Shown here: positions 1-8,133 of the stretch, one piece after another | Numbering within the stretch: the stretch's first letter is position 1 | Layout of the letters: each line of letters begins with the position of its first letter | Assembly (NCBI RefSeq): GCF_003576375.1 | Contig: NZ_QWGE01000001.1 | Span: 372,001 to 436,000, forward strand | DNA length: 64,000 bases | Direction: 5' to 3' | From: Pontibacter oryzae | Lineage (GTDB): Bacteria; Bacteroidota; Bacteroidia; Cytophagales; Hymenobacteraceae | Notes under the pieces: generated by a model | The model's database searches: none | What the model was told of the DNA's origin: nothing | Seen by the model: the letters and a program-made list of their open reading frames with translations, nothing else | Translations under genes and position numbers: made by a program

Positions 1-56
1 GCAGGCCTTCGGTTTAAACTCGATTAATTTCTGAACTAACTAATAAACTTATTATC

Positions 57-413
57 ATGAAAAAACTACAAACCCTACTCCTGAGCTTTATACTTACCTT
101 TATAGCTATAGGAGCACAAGCACAAGCCAAAAAAGAAACTACTCAAACAGTGGAGATCAAAACATCAGCTGTTTGCGGCATGTGCAAGAAAACACTGGAA
201 AAGGCAATGGCCTACGAGAAGGGCGTTAAGTCTTCCAGCTTAAATGTGGAGTCTAAAGTATTGACAGTGGTATTTGACAGCCGTAAAACTGATGCAGCCA
301 ACATACGCAGTGCCGTGAATAAAACCGGCTATGATGCCGATAAGCAACCGGCTGACGCACGCGCTTACAACCGCCTCGATGAATGTTGCAAGAAAGAAGC
401 TGGAAGCCATTAA
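57..413 (+). CDS. Exported heavy-metal-associated (HMA) domain protein
   Basis: A 118-residue protein with a clear signal peptide (residues 1 to about 23, ending AQAQA) followed by one HMA-like fold. The metal-binding pair is C40 and C43 in the stretch AVCGMCKKTLEKA, a CxxC variant of the usual MxCxxC loop. A second Cys pair, C110-C111, lies near the C-terminus. HMA domains bind Cu(I), Zn or similar soft metals; because it is exported, it probably acts in the periplasm as a metal carrier or scavenger rather than as a cytosolic copper chaperone. It stands alone here, with a strong terminator just after it. No transporter neighbour is visible, so the metal is unknown. Confidence 0.8.
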   Translation: MKKLQTLLLSFILTFIAIGAQAQAKKETTQTVEIKTSAVCGMCKKTLEKAMAYEKGVKSSSLNVESKVLTVVFDSRKTDAANIRSAVNKTGYDADKQPADARAYNRLDECCKKEAGSH

Positions 414-424
414 ACTGGTTCATG

Positions 425-470
425 TATAAACAGAAAGGGGAGCTCTAACCAGCTCCCCTTTCTGTTTATA
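425..470. terminator. Bidirectional intrinsic terminator, 20-bp perfect stem
   Basis: Positions 425-444 and 451-470 are perfect inverted repeats around the loop ctaacc. The outer arms are A/T rich and act as U-tracts on either strand. It separates the HMA protein gene from the convergent outer-membrane protein gene. Confidence 0.9.
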
Positions 471-485
471 TGTAAAATTTATACT

Positions 486-1079
486 TTAAAATTTAAACCC
501 GACATGCATACCGACGGATAGAACAGGCGTGCCTTTGGAATAATGAAAATATCCGACTCTGCCGCCCGCTACTCCATTTTTAAGAATATTAAAATCATTT
601 TCTATAAAGCCAACCACACCCGCTTCAGATGTTTTAACATGTGTTACGGAGCCGTCCTGCGTACCTACATTTTCTAGGCTAGAGTTAATTTCTGCACGAT
701 GCCTTGCCGTTGGGCCGCCCCCTATGCGAAACAAAACCGATTCACTTTGCATCAGGTCGAACGTAACTTCTGCGGAGCCCATGTAAAAAGTATTCTGCAC
801 AGTGTAAATTTGCTTAGAGTTGTCAAAGCGCTTAGCAGACAGCATTCCAAGATTTAGCCCCACTGCGAGTCGGTTGCCTAAATAATGGTTAAAGCTGTTG
901 CTGAACATAAGCCCTTGGCTGTCGTTCTCGGCAAGCCATACAAAACTTACGCCTGCTTTGAGAGTTGCGGGATCTTTACTATGGCCAATCCTTGATGCGC
1001 TTTGGCTATAGGCAGAAAATGGCTGGGAAAGCATAAGCACACTTATGCCAATTACTGCAATGGCAATAGAGAACTTCAT
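486..1079 (-). CDS. Small outer-membrane beta-barrel protein, unknown function
   Basis: A 197-residue protein with a signal peptide (about residues 1-25, ending SAYSQ). The rest has alternating hydrophobic/polar strands and Gly/aromatic turns typical of small outer-membrane barrels, and it ends in Phe (MHVGFKF), the usual C-terminal signature for barrel insertion. I do not recognise a specific family. It lies downstream of crtW on the same strand, but a 125-bp gap separates them and I see no functional link to pigment synthesis. Confidence 0.65.
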   Translation of the reverse strand: MKFSIAIAVIGISVLMLSQPFSAYSQSASRIGHSKDPATLKAGVSFVWLAENDSQGLMFSNSFNHYLGNRLAVGLNLGMLSAKRFDNSKQIYTVQNTFYMGSAEVTFDLMQSESVLFRIGGGPTARHRAEINSSLENVGTQDGSVTHVKTSEAGVVGFIENDFNILKNGVAGGRVGYFHYSKGTPVLSVGMHVGFKF

Positions 1080-1204
1080 GAGGCTTGGGGAGAAAAGGGT
1101 GAAACGTAAAGGGTTAAGGTATATACCAAAATCCCTATAACATACGGCACACCCTTAACCGCTGTTGCACTTCCCTACCTATCGGCGTAAAAATAAGCAC
1201 AATT

Positions 1205-1885
1205 CTATATTTTGGCTTTGTATAGCTGCCACCACGGCAAGTATGGTTTGTCGTGGTGCTCGTAATGGTAACCAAAGAAATAGCAGCTTATAAAAGCCCA
1301 TAGGTGGTTCTTAGCCTGCGTGGATGATTTGTGCGGGTTTTCTGGTTTATGCTCCCCGCGGTGAGGCAGATACGTACCAAAATAGAACAACTGAAACGTG
1401 GCAAGTATGGCTGGCAACATCCAGAACAGCACCACGTTCTCCAGCGGGAAGTATAGCTTTAGCACGTTAAACGTTATTGCCATTAGCAAGAGCTGCCACC
1501 AAGTAATGTATTGCTTCAGAAAGCTGAAATACCAGGGCCAGAATGTTCCCTGATAATAGTCTGGGTCATGCGCTGTGGCTACATGGCGGTGATGCTGGTG
1601 ATGGCGCGGCAACAGCCTAGGGTACCAATTGTAAGCAAAGAGAAAGGCTGCAACGGTGCCAACGGCTTTGTTAAGCTTTGGCCTGCCAGGTGCCACTACG
1701 CCATGCATAGCATCATGCGCCGTAATAAAAAGACCGGTGTACAAATGGGTTTGCAGTAAAACAAATAGATACGTGAGCGGCGACTGTAACGACACGGGCC
1801 AGCCCAACAGGTAAACTAATAACGCCAGCCAGCAAGCTATTACTAGACCTGCTATAAAAATCCCCCTATTATCGCGCTTTGCCAT
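1205..1885 (-). CDS. crtW: Beta-carotene ketolase, fatty-acid-desaturase type (CrtW)
   Basis: An integral membrane di-iron oxygenase that adds 4-keto groups to beta-ionone rings. Three histidine clusters are visible: HDAMH, HHQHHRH and a C-terminal HYEHHDKP, with several hydrophobic segments between them, as in CrtW. I start it at the ATG at 1885 (226 residues); an upstream TTG at 1906 would add seven residues. It is the last gene of the crt run, 34 bp after ispH. Together with CrtZ it predicts a ketolated and hydroxylated pigment such as astaxanthin. Confidence 0.88.
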   Translation of the reverse strand: MAKRDNRGIFIAGLVIACWLALLVYLLGWPVSLQSPLTYLFVLLQTHLYTGLFITAHDAMHGVVAPGRPKLNKAVGTVAAFLFAYNWYPRLLPRHHQHHRHVATAHDPDYYQGTFWPWYFSFLKQYITWWQLLLMAITFNVLKLYFPLENVVLFWMLPAILATFQLFYFGTYLPHRGEHKPENPHKSSTQAKNHLWAFISCYFFGYHYEHHDKPYLPWWQLYKAKI

Positions 1886-1919
1886 GTGTACTCTAAGGTT
1901 TTGCAAATCAGGCAGTTCT

Positions 1920-2765
1920 TTAATAGGTTAACAGTGCATCACGCACTTCTTCCATCAGCCACATTGGAGTGGAGGTAGCTCCGCAAATACCTATCGTTTC
2001 TCCTGTTGTAAACCACTCTGGTTGCAATTGCTCAACTTTGGAGATAAAGTATGTTTGCGGGTTAGTCTCTTTGCAAACCTGGTAAAGCACCTTTCCGTTG
2101 CTGGATTTCGTGCCGGATACAAACAAGACTTTATCAAACTTAGCTGCAAATTTACGAAGTTCTTTGTCCCGGTTCGATACCTGACGGCAAATGGTATCGT
2201 TGGCGTTTACCTCATACCCTTTGCTCTCCAGCTCACTCTTGATGGTGTAAAAGCTATCTGTGCTTTTAGTGGTTTGGCTGTAGAGGGTAATGTTTGCGGG
2301 TAACTCGTGCTGCAATAACTCATCCATACTTTCGAACACTACTGCCTGGCTATTGGTCTGTCCTAACAAGCCCATCACTTCCGCGTGGCCATGCTTGCCG
2401 TATATAAAGATTTTCTCTCTCTTGTCGTAGGATGTTTTGATTCGGTTTTGCAGCTTAAGCACGACAGGGCAAGATGCATCTATTAAAGTAAGGTTGTTTT
2501 TTAGAGCAAGCTGGTAGGTTTCGGGCGGTTCACCGTGTGCACGGATCAACACTGATTCGTGCTGCAGCTCGCGTAGCTGCTCGTGGTCGATAATGCGTAG
2601 GCCCCGCTGCTGCAAGCGTTCGACTTCTTCATCGTTATGCACAATGTCGCCGAGGCAATACAGGTAGCCTTGTTCTTCCAGGAAGTCTTCTGCCATCTGG
2701 ATGGCGTACACTACACCAAAGCAGAACCCGGAATTTGCATCTATCGTTACGTGCAGGTTTAGCAT
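1920..2765 (-). CDS. ispH: 4-hydroxy-3-methylbut-2-enyl diphosphate reductase (IspH)
   Basis: Last step of the MEP pathway: a [4Fe-4S] enzyme that converts HMBPP into IPP and DMAPP in the cytosol. The three cluster ligands are visible as C15 (SGFCFGV), C99 (DASCPVV) and C193 (TICRQ); the family motifs KSTDSF, GTKSSN and GATSTP are also present. The 281-residue length is slightly under the roughly 310 of Escherichia coli. It sits between crtW and the lycopene cyclase, only 5 bp from the latter, so precursor supply is probably co-expressed with carotenoid synthesis. Confidence 0.95.
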   Translation of the reverse strand: MLNLHVTIDANSGFCFGVVYAIQMAEDFLEEQGYLYCLGDIVHNDEEVERLQQRGLRIIDHEQLRELQHESVLIRAHGEPPETYQLALKNNLTLIDASCPVVLKLQNRIKTSYDKREKIFIYGKHGHAEVMGLLGQTNSQAVVFESMDELLQHELPANITLYSQTTKSTDSFYTIKSELESKGYEVNANDTICRQVSNRDKELRKFAAKFDKVLFVSGTKSSNGKVLYQVCKETNPQTYFISKVEQLQPEWFTTGETIGICGATSTPMWLMEEVRDALLTY

Positions 2766-2770
2766 ATACT

Positions 2771-3469
2771 TTATACAGCTATTAACTCAGATTGTTTAAT
2801 GCTTTTTCGCTGTCTTAGAGCTTCATAGACCGAAATAGTGAGCAGCAGCATCAGCATAGAGTACATCGTATCCTCTACCGGAATGGAAACAATTCGCAGC
2901 CCTAGATTAAAGCTGTCGTTATACCACACAATAGGTAAGTAAGTCAGGACTCCGTTTACCAACAGAAATGGCACCAGATGTACCAAGTAAGCCAGGTAAA
3001 AGCGCCCCAGGTAGGTCGTGCCGAAGTACCGCAGATGCACCAGATGCAGGATTGTTAGCAGTGTAAACGTAATAGAAGTATAAAGTGCCGACGCATTAAA
3101 TGCTGCTACAAGTATAAGCACCATCATAAGCGCCATTGCCACGGGCTTAGCATAAGGCTGCAGTATATCTTTGGGGATGTAAGCATTCAGCACATCATAA
3201 ATAAACACACAGGCATACGGCACTGTCAAGAAAAACAAGATTTCCTCCAGCGGTAGGTTAAAGATGTAAATACCAGTAAGGTATTCCTCATTAAACCCCC
3301 AGATACCTGCCTTGGTAAAAAGCACATCCCATAGTATGAATAGCAGCCCATTAAGAAGTATGGCCGGGAATAGCGCATCCCAATTTTTAAAGAATGCTAC
3401 CTTCTTGTCGAAAGAAAGTGCGAACGGGAACAGAATCGTAAATATGTTCAGGTACAGGTATAGGTACAT
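2771..3469 (-). CDS. Lycopene beta-cyclase, CrtYcd type
   Basis: A 232-residue membrane protein of the heterodimeric/fused CrtYc-CrtYd lycopene cyclase family, also seen in the cyclase half of fungal CarRA. Two related halves each carry the signature acidic motif: PLEEILFF in the first and PVEDTMYS in the second. About six or seven hydrophobic segments are visible. It closes both ends of lycopene to give beta-carotene, the substrate for CrtW and CrtZ. A 128-bp gap upstream contains an 11-bp inverted repeat (3553-3563 with 3584-3594). Confidence 0.88.
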   Translation of the reverse strand: MYLYLYLNIFTILFPFALSFDKKVAFFKNWDALFPAILLNGLLFILWDVLFTKAGIWGFNEEYLTGIYIFNLPLEEILFFLTVPYACVFIYDVLNAYIPKDILQPYAKPVAMALMMVLILVAAFNASALYTSITFTLLTILHLVHLRYFGTTYLGRFYLAYLVHLVPFLLVNGVLTYLPIVWYNDSFNLGLRIVSIPVEDTMYSMLMLLLTISVYEALRQRKSIKQSELIAV

Positions 3470-3552
3470 TTAGCCTTGCTATTAATAGAATAAAGTAAGG
3501 TTACGCGTAATATTATATTAACAGAAGCCTATCTGCTTATATTCGCAAATAG

Positions 3553-3594
3553 CTTCTTAAAGCTCCCTGCACACCTATAAAATGCTTTAAGAAG
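3553..3594 (-). terminator. Inverted repeat, possible weak terminator or processing stem in the crt run
   Basis: Positions 3553-3563 and 3584-3594 are perfect 11-bp inverted repeats (CTTCTTAAAGC) with a 20-nt loop. No T-run follows on the minus strand, so it may be an mRNA processing or attenuating stem between the exported unknown and the cyclase gene rather than a full terminator. Confidence 0.4.
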
Positions 3595-3597
3595 GGG

Positions 3598-4131
3598 TTA
3601 GATTTTAATTTTTTGCAGCGTATTCCGCTCCTCTTCGGTACAATGGTCTTTGGTGAGCAAGAAATCGCGCATGGTGCGGGCCAACTCTACCGACATCCCG
3701 GACTTAGGGTGCGCCTTTAAGCTATTAATCACTATCCTTTTATCTTCCTCCACATGAGCACTCAGGTTGAGGTAACGGGGCACGTAATGCTCGACTGTAA
3801 AACGCAAAAACCGAATTTCTGGATTGTTGGCGTCCAGGGCTACAGCTTCTTCAAAAATAGCGGCAGAGGCTCTTAGCTGCTTCAGCTTACTGTATGGGTT
3901 CCAGACATATTTAGCCATTACAGCCTCAGATGCTGCCTTATAAGCCAGAACCAAAGGCTCCTTCTCCTTATAGGCGCTCATTTTCTTATGAAAACGGTCC
4001 GCTGCCTGCTCATCCTTGCTAGCCTGCAGGTATTCACCTCTCAGTTCAGAGACTTTATAGCCTGAGGCTCCATCTGCCAGGGCAACATTTAGTATCAATA
4101 ATAAAAGTATAAACGGTAATTTCTTCAGCAT
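3598..4131 (-). CDS. Exported protein of unknown function inside the carotenoid operon
   Basis: 177 residues with a signal peptide (MLKKLPFILLLLILNVALA), followed by a mostly helical, charged domain with no Cys and no recognised catalytic motif; the stretch around EAVALDANNPEIRFLRF resembles a single TPR-like helix pair. Its ATG follows the crtB stop codon directly (TAAATG, zero gap), so translation is probably coupled to crtB. I do not recognise the family. The position suggests a role in pigment handling at the membrane or periplasm, but this is inference only. Confidence 0.7.
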   Translation of the reverse strand: MLKKLPFILLLLILNVALADGASGYKVSELRGEYLQASKDEQAADRFHKKMSAYKEKEPLVLAYKAASEAVMAKYVWNPYSKLKQLRASAAIFEEAVALDANNPEIRFLRFTVEHYVPRYLNLSAHVEEDKRIVINSLKAHPKSGMSVELARTMRDFLLTKDHCTEEERNTLQKIKI

Positions 4132-4968
4132 TTAAATGGCGTTGAATCTGTACTTGAGGTATGAACTAAGCAATAATGCAAACTTAGTATTATCAGGTAC
4201 TCTTACGCGCTCTTTTAGAATATGGGTTGCCGGCAAGCCTTGTATCTTCCGGAAAAGTTTAAGGTAATATACATACGCTAAGTACACGCCCATGCGCGCA
4301 GACCGCGGTAAAGCCATGATACCGGCGTAGGCATCATCAAAATCCTTGCGGATATCGTCTTCTATTTCGGCTTTGCAGTGGTTACTAAAGTTTCGGTACT
4401 CCACCTTAGGGAAGTATACCCTGCCGCGCTCTTTAAAATCGCTTTTCATATCGCGCAGGAAATTTACTTTCTGGAAAGCCGCGCCCAGGCTGCAGGCTGG
4501 TTTTTTAAGCCGGTCAAACATTTCGTGATCGCCCTGGCAAAAAACCTTCAGGCACATTAAGCCCACTACCTCGGCGGAGCCATAAATGTATTCTTCGTAT
4601 AATGCCCGGTCGTACACATGGTCGTCCAGGTCCATTTCCATGCTCTTCAGGAAGGCTTCGATATAGGCTTTATCGATACTAAACTCGTTTACAACGCACT
4701 GAAATGCATGCAGCACCGGGTTCAAGCTTAATTTCTGATCAATCGCCTCGTAGGTTTGCTTTTTGAACTCGGCCAGCAGCTTGCGCTTATCATGCGCATG
4801 AAAGGTATCCACTATCTCGTCGGCGAAGCGCACAAACCCATAAATGGCATATATGGGCAGATGAAATTTCTTATCCAGCGTTTTAATACCCAGCGTAAAC
4901 GATGTAGAATAGGCTTGTGTAATCACCTTACTACACTGCATACATGTATCTTTAAAAAGTGGCTCCAT
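4132..4968 (-). CDS. crtB: Phytoene synthase (CrtB)
   Basis: Condenses two geranylgeranyl diphosphates into phytoene, the first committed carotenoid step. The two aspartate-rich motifs of squalene/phytoene synthases are visible as DEIVD (about residue 70) and a later NFLRDMKSDF, with the typical RGRVYFP after it. Length 278 residues matches bacterial CrtB. It lies 20 bp downstream of crtI and directly abuts the exported unknown. GGPP synthase is not in this window. Confidence 0.95.
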   Translation of the reverse strand: MEPLFKDTCMQCSKVITQAYSTSFTLGIKTLDKKFHLPIYAIYGFVRFADEIVDTFHAHDKRKLLAEFKKQTYEAIDQKLSLNPVLHAFQCVVNEFSIDKAYIEAFLKSMEMDLDDHVYDRALYEEYIYGSAEVVGLMCLKVFCQGDHEMFDRLKKPACSLGAAFQKVNFLRDMKSDFKERGRVYFPKVEYRNFSNHCKAEIEDDIRKDFDDAYAGIMALPRSARMGVYLAYVYYLKLFRKIQGLPATHILKERVRVPDNTKFALLLSSYLKYRFNAI

Positions 4969-4988
4969 GCGCTTCTGTTATTCGTGGC

Positions 4989-6485
4989 TTATACATTGGC
5001 GGTAACAGGCGGTGCAAACTCTTTCATTATTTCCGCGGCCACTACCTGCCCTGATATGATAGAAGGCGGCACGCCAGGACCTGGCACCGTAAGCTGGCCC
5101 GTATAGTATAAATTCTTCACCTTCTTGCTTTTTAAGCTGGGCTTTAGGATGGCAGTTTGCATTAATGTATTGGCCAAACCATACGCATTGCCTTTAAAAG
5201 CATTGTAGTCGCTTATAAAGTCGTTATGCGCGTAGCTGCGCTTATACACTATGGCACTCCTGATGTCCTGTTTTGTGAGGCGCTCCAAGCGGTTCATGAC
5301 CAGGTTAAAGTATTTCTCCCGCACCTCTTCCGAGTCCTGCAGGCCCGGCGCCACTGGTATAAGTATGAATACGTTTTCGCTCCCTTTCGGGGCAACGCTA
5401 GGGTCTGTTACTGATGGGCAGGAAACATAAAAAAGCGGTTTACCAGGCCATTTTGCATGAGTATAGATTTCTTCGGCGTGCGGACCGAAGTCCTCGTCAA
5501 AGAAAAGGTTGTGGTGCTGCAGGTTGTCTAAACGCTTGTTTACGCCCAAATAAAACAGCAAAGAGGATGGCGCCATTACACGACTCTCCCAATAACTATC
5601 AGAGTAGCTCTGGTAGGCTTTCGGGAGCAAATGCTTCTCTACATGATGGTAATCTGCGCTTGCTACCACTATATCGGCTTCAAACGTATCGGTTGAGGTA
5701 TGCACTGTAGTTAACGTACCATTAACTACCGCTAGCTCCTGCACATTTTGGTTATACCGAAACTTTACCCCTTTTTCAGTTGCCAGTTTCACCATACCTT
5801 CCACAATTTTATGCATCCCGCCCATTGGGTACCAGGTCCCCAGGCTGATGTCTGCATAATTCATAAGGCTATAAAGCGCGGGGGTGTTTTGGGGCAGCGC
5901 GCCCAGGAAAAGTATGGGAAACTCCATCAGCTTTATCAGCTTCTCGTGTGTAAAGAACCGACGGATATGCTTATGAAATGATTGAAAGACATCCATACGC
6001 AGCACATCAAGCAGCAAAGCCGGACTCATAAACTCTGTTAAGGAGCGGCCCGGCTTGTACACTAACTGGTTGATGCCCACTTTATACTTGTAGGCTGCCT
6101 GTTCAAGAAATTTATCAAGTTGCACGCTGCTGCCCTTTTCCATGCTTTCGAAAAGCGTATGTAGCTCTGGCAGTTTGGCAGGTATGTCTACAAAATCGCC
6201 CTCCCCAAAAACTACAGTATAAGATGGATCAAGGCGCTTAAGATTGTAATAATCGGCAGTGGATTTACCGAATTTGTTGAAGTATGACTCAAACACGTCG
6301 GGCATCCAGTACCAGCTTGGCCCCATGTCGTAAGTAAAACCCTTAGCAGAAAAACTTCTGGCCCTGCCTCCGGGGCCACTGTTTTTTTCCAGCACGGTTA
6401 CCTCATAGCCTTGGTCGGCCAGGCTTGTAGCAGCGGCTAAGCCCGAAAAGCCAGACCCTATGACTATCACACGTGTTTCATTCAT
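4989..6485 (-). CDS. crtI: Phytoene desaturase (CrtI)
   Basis: FAD-dependent desaturase that converts phytoene to lycopene. The N-terminal dinucleotide-binding motif GSGFSGLAAATSLADQG with a downstream acidic residue (VLEKN) and the GGRA signature are present, and the C-terminus carries the family motif GPGVPPSIISGQ. Its 498 residues match the bacterial CrtI length. It starts 19 bp after the ECF sigma gene and heads the biosynthetic part of the operon. Confidence 0.95.
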   Translation of the reverse strand: MNETRVIVIGSGFSGLAAATSLADQGYEVTVLEKNSGPGGRARSFSAKGFTYDMGPSWYWMPDVFESYFNKFGKSTADYYNLKRLDPSYTVVFGEGDFVDIPAKLPELHTLFESMEKGSSVQLDKFLEQAAYKYKVGINQLVYKPGRSLTEFMSPALLLDVLRMDVFQSFHKHIRRFFTHEKLIKLMEFPILFLGALPQNTPALYSLMNYADISLGTWYPMGGMHKIVEGMVKLATEKGVKFRYNQNVQELAVVNGTLTTVHTSTDTFEADIVVASADYHHVEKHLLPKAYQSYSDSYWESRVMAPSSLLFYLGVNKRLDNLQHHNLFFDEDFGPHAEEIYTHAKWPGKPLFYVSCPSVTDPSVAPKGSENVFILIPVAPGLQDSEEVREKYFNLVMNRLERLTKQDIRSAIVYKRSYAHNDFISDYNAFKGNAYGLANTLMQTAILKPSLKSKKVKNLYYTGQLTVPGPGVPPSIISGQVVAAEIMKEFAPPVTANV

Positions 6486-6504
6486 ACATTTCGTTACTTA
6501 TACC

Positions 6505-7020
6505 TTAGGCATCTTGCTGATACACTTTGAGCATGTTCTTCAACTCCTTACGAGCAATGTGTATGCGGTTTTTCACCGTCCCGATAGGAATCTGGAGCTT
6601 CTCGGCGATTTCGAGATACTTAAAGCCAATATAATACATCATAAATGGTGTACGGTGCTCTTCGTTGAGCCCAGCAATTGCCTTATTGATATCGTTCATG
6701 ACGAAAGTAGCAGTGCCTTTGTTTTGCGTTACGTAGCTTTCGTCTGTGTTAAGGTACTGAAGATATTCTGAACTATCGATATTACTGCTGCGCTTAGTTA
6801 CCTTATTATAGTTATTGATAAAGGTGTTACGCATAATGGTGTATAACCAGGCTTTTAGGTTAGTACCAGTTTTAAATTTTTCGCGGTTAGTCAATGCTTT
6901 TAACATCGTCTCCTGCACCAGGTCTTTGGCGTCGTCGGCATCGCGTGTCAGGTTCATTGCTACTGGTCGCAGCGACTGAGCCACATTCTGTACGAGATTA
7001 TTGAATTCTAGAGCAGTCAT
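6505..7020 (-). CDS. ECF-family RNA polymerase sigma factor at the head of the crt operon
   Basis: 171 residues with sigma region 2 (DADDAKDLVQETMLKAL and the AWLYTIMRNTFIN core) and region 4 (EEHRTPFMMYYIGFKYLEIAEKLQIPIGTVKNRIHIARKEL, a helix-turn-helix). No anti-sigma gene is adjacent. The gene directly precedes crtI and is co-directional with the whole pigment run, so it may activate its own operon, analogous in logic to CarQ-type control in myxobacteria. Its upstream region (7021-7189) holds a TATATTTG box and several repeats. Confidence 0.9.
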   Translation of the reverse strand: MTALEFNNLVQNVAQSLRPVAMNLTRDADDAKDLVQETMLKALTNREKFKTGTNLKAWLYTIMRNTFINNYNKVTKRSSNIDSSEYLQYLNTDESYVTQNKGTATFVMNDINKAIAGLNEEHRTPFMMYYIGFKYLEIAEKLQIPIGTVKNRIHIARKELKNMLKVYQQDA

Positions 7021-7189
7021 TATTTTTGTTTAATGTTTTATGGCAATACCATAAACAAATATACGACACGCTCCTGAATAAATCTGATTTTGTCTAAATT
7101 AATTTCGACGTTGTTTAAACGTTTTCGACAAACACCTAATTCATACGTGTGTACGTACATATTTCTCCGGCGAACGACGCAAACAAAAA
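7021..7189 (-). promoter_or_regulatory. Candidate control region for sigma-crtI operon
   Basis: Reading the minus strand, a TATATTTG box matching the Bacteroidetes -7 element lies at 7063-7056, without a good TTG element 20 bp upstream. Around it are an inverted repeat TTTATGG-caata-CCATAAA (7037-7055), GTCGAAA repeats about 20 bp apart (near 7107 and 7127), and the palindrome TGTACGTACA (7150-7159). The last resembles the TGTACA core of CarH/LitR-type operators. That it is the binding site of the neighbouring CarH-like protein is inference. Confidence 0.45.
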
Positions 7190-7238
7190 ATCCGGTCAGT
7201 TGCCACTTCTTATAAACGAAATTGGCAACTGACCGGAT
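7190..7238 (-). terminator. Intrinsic terminator of the crtZ-carH transcript
   Basis: 16-bp perfect stem, 7190-7205 with 7223-7238, followed on the minus strand by a T-run (complement of 7184-7190). It separates the crtZ/regulator transcript from the sigma-crt operon, so the latter must have its own promoter. Confidence 0.88.
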
Positions 7239-7257
7239 CATCCGGAAATAACTAATA

Positions 7258-8133
7258 TCAGTTAAACTTAGCGATAAACTCTGTGATACAGGACAGACGC
7301 TTTACATTGTCAGGCAACACTAAACCATCTGTACGGGTTAGGTAGCCATAGATGTACACCGTACTTGCCGGAAAGCGTTCGGAAAGCCTGTTTACATAAC
7401 TTTGCACCTGTTCCCGCTCCGGCACAGAGGTAAGCACCGTACAGATAAAGTCCGCCTGAAATTGCTCGTAGGTCAACTCAAGGTCTTTAAAAGGAAGGTT
7501 CTGGCCCAGGTATATAACACGCTGTTTATGCGCCCGCAGGATATAGTTCATATACAGCAAGGCCAATTCATGCAACTCCCCTTCTGGCAAGTATAAGATG
7601 TAAGTAGGTGAATCCTCCTGCCACTGCACTACTTGGCCATCAATAGCGACTAAAAGCTTTTGCCGGATCAGGTTACTTACAAAGTGCTCATGCGCCGGCG
7701 TGATATTGCCCGTTTGCCAAAGTATGCCAATTTTGTTAAGGAAAGGATAAATTACGCGCAACATCGTTTCCTGAAACCCCATTTGAATAGTGGCAGTAGA
7801 TAGCGCCCTGTCGAACTTATACTCGCACATATCAACCATAGCGGCCACCAGGGCACTTACGTGATGCGAGCACTCGCAAGGTTGGTCGCAGAGTTGCTGT
7901 ACCATCTGCAGGATTTGCTCCTGCCCCATCTTCGCAATTTTAGAGATTTTATACCCTCGCTCGTTCAGCAACGAAATATTGAGCAATGATTTAAGATCGG
8001 CATCATCATAATACCTGATATTAGTCTCTGTGCGTTTTGGGTTTAAGATACAGTAGCGCTGTTCCCATATCCGTATGGTGTGCGCCTTGATGCCTGAAAG
8101 ATGCTCTAGTTCTTTAATTGTGTATTGTGCCAC
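7258..8133 (-). CDS. MerR-family regulator with cobalamin-binding domain (CarH/LitR-like photoreceptor)
   Basis: 291 residues. An N-terminal MerR winged helix (YTIKELEHLSGIKAHTIRIWEQRY) is followed by a helical bundle and a Rossmann-like B12-binding domain. The signature of adenosylcobalamin photoreceptors is complete: W139, then nine residues, then E149-H150 (Wx9EH), and the lower-ligand histidine H188 in GELHEL. In CarH, light breaks the Co-C bond and releases DNA, switching on carotenoid genes. The start is a GTG at 8133, overlapping the end of crtZ by 20 bp, so the two are coupled. Light control of this cluster is inference from these residues. Confidence 0.9.
   Translation of the reverse strand: MAQYTIKELEHLSGIKAHTIRIWEQRYCILNPKRTETNIRYYDDADLKSLLNISLLNERGYKISKIAKMGQEQILQMVQQLCDQPCECSHHVSALVAAMVDMCEYKFDRALSTATIQMGFQETMLRVIYPFLNKIGILWQTGNITPAHEHFVSNLIRQKLLVAIDGQVVQWQEDSPTYILYLPEGELHELALLYMNYILRAHKQRVIYLGQNLPFKDLELTYEQFQADFICTVLTSVPEREQVQSYVNRLSERFPASTVYIYGYLTRTDGLVLPDNVKRLSCITEFIAKFN

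Noticed and set aside
1113..1158. GGTTAAGG/CCTTAACC pair after crtW as terminator
   Set aside because: Eight-base arms with a long loop and no T-run are too weak.
7038..7241. 67-codon open frame on the minus strand before the sigma gene
   Set aside because: It spans the carH terminator and the repeat-rich control region, has odd composition and no protein-like features.
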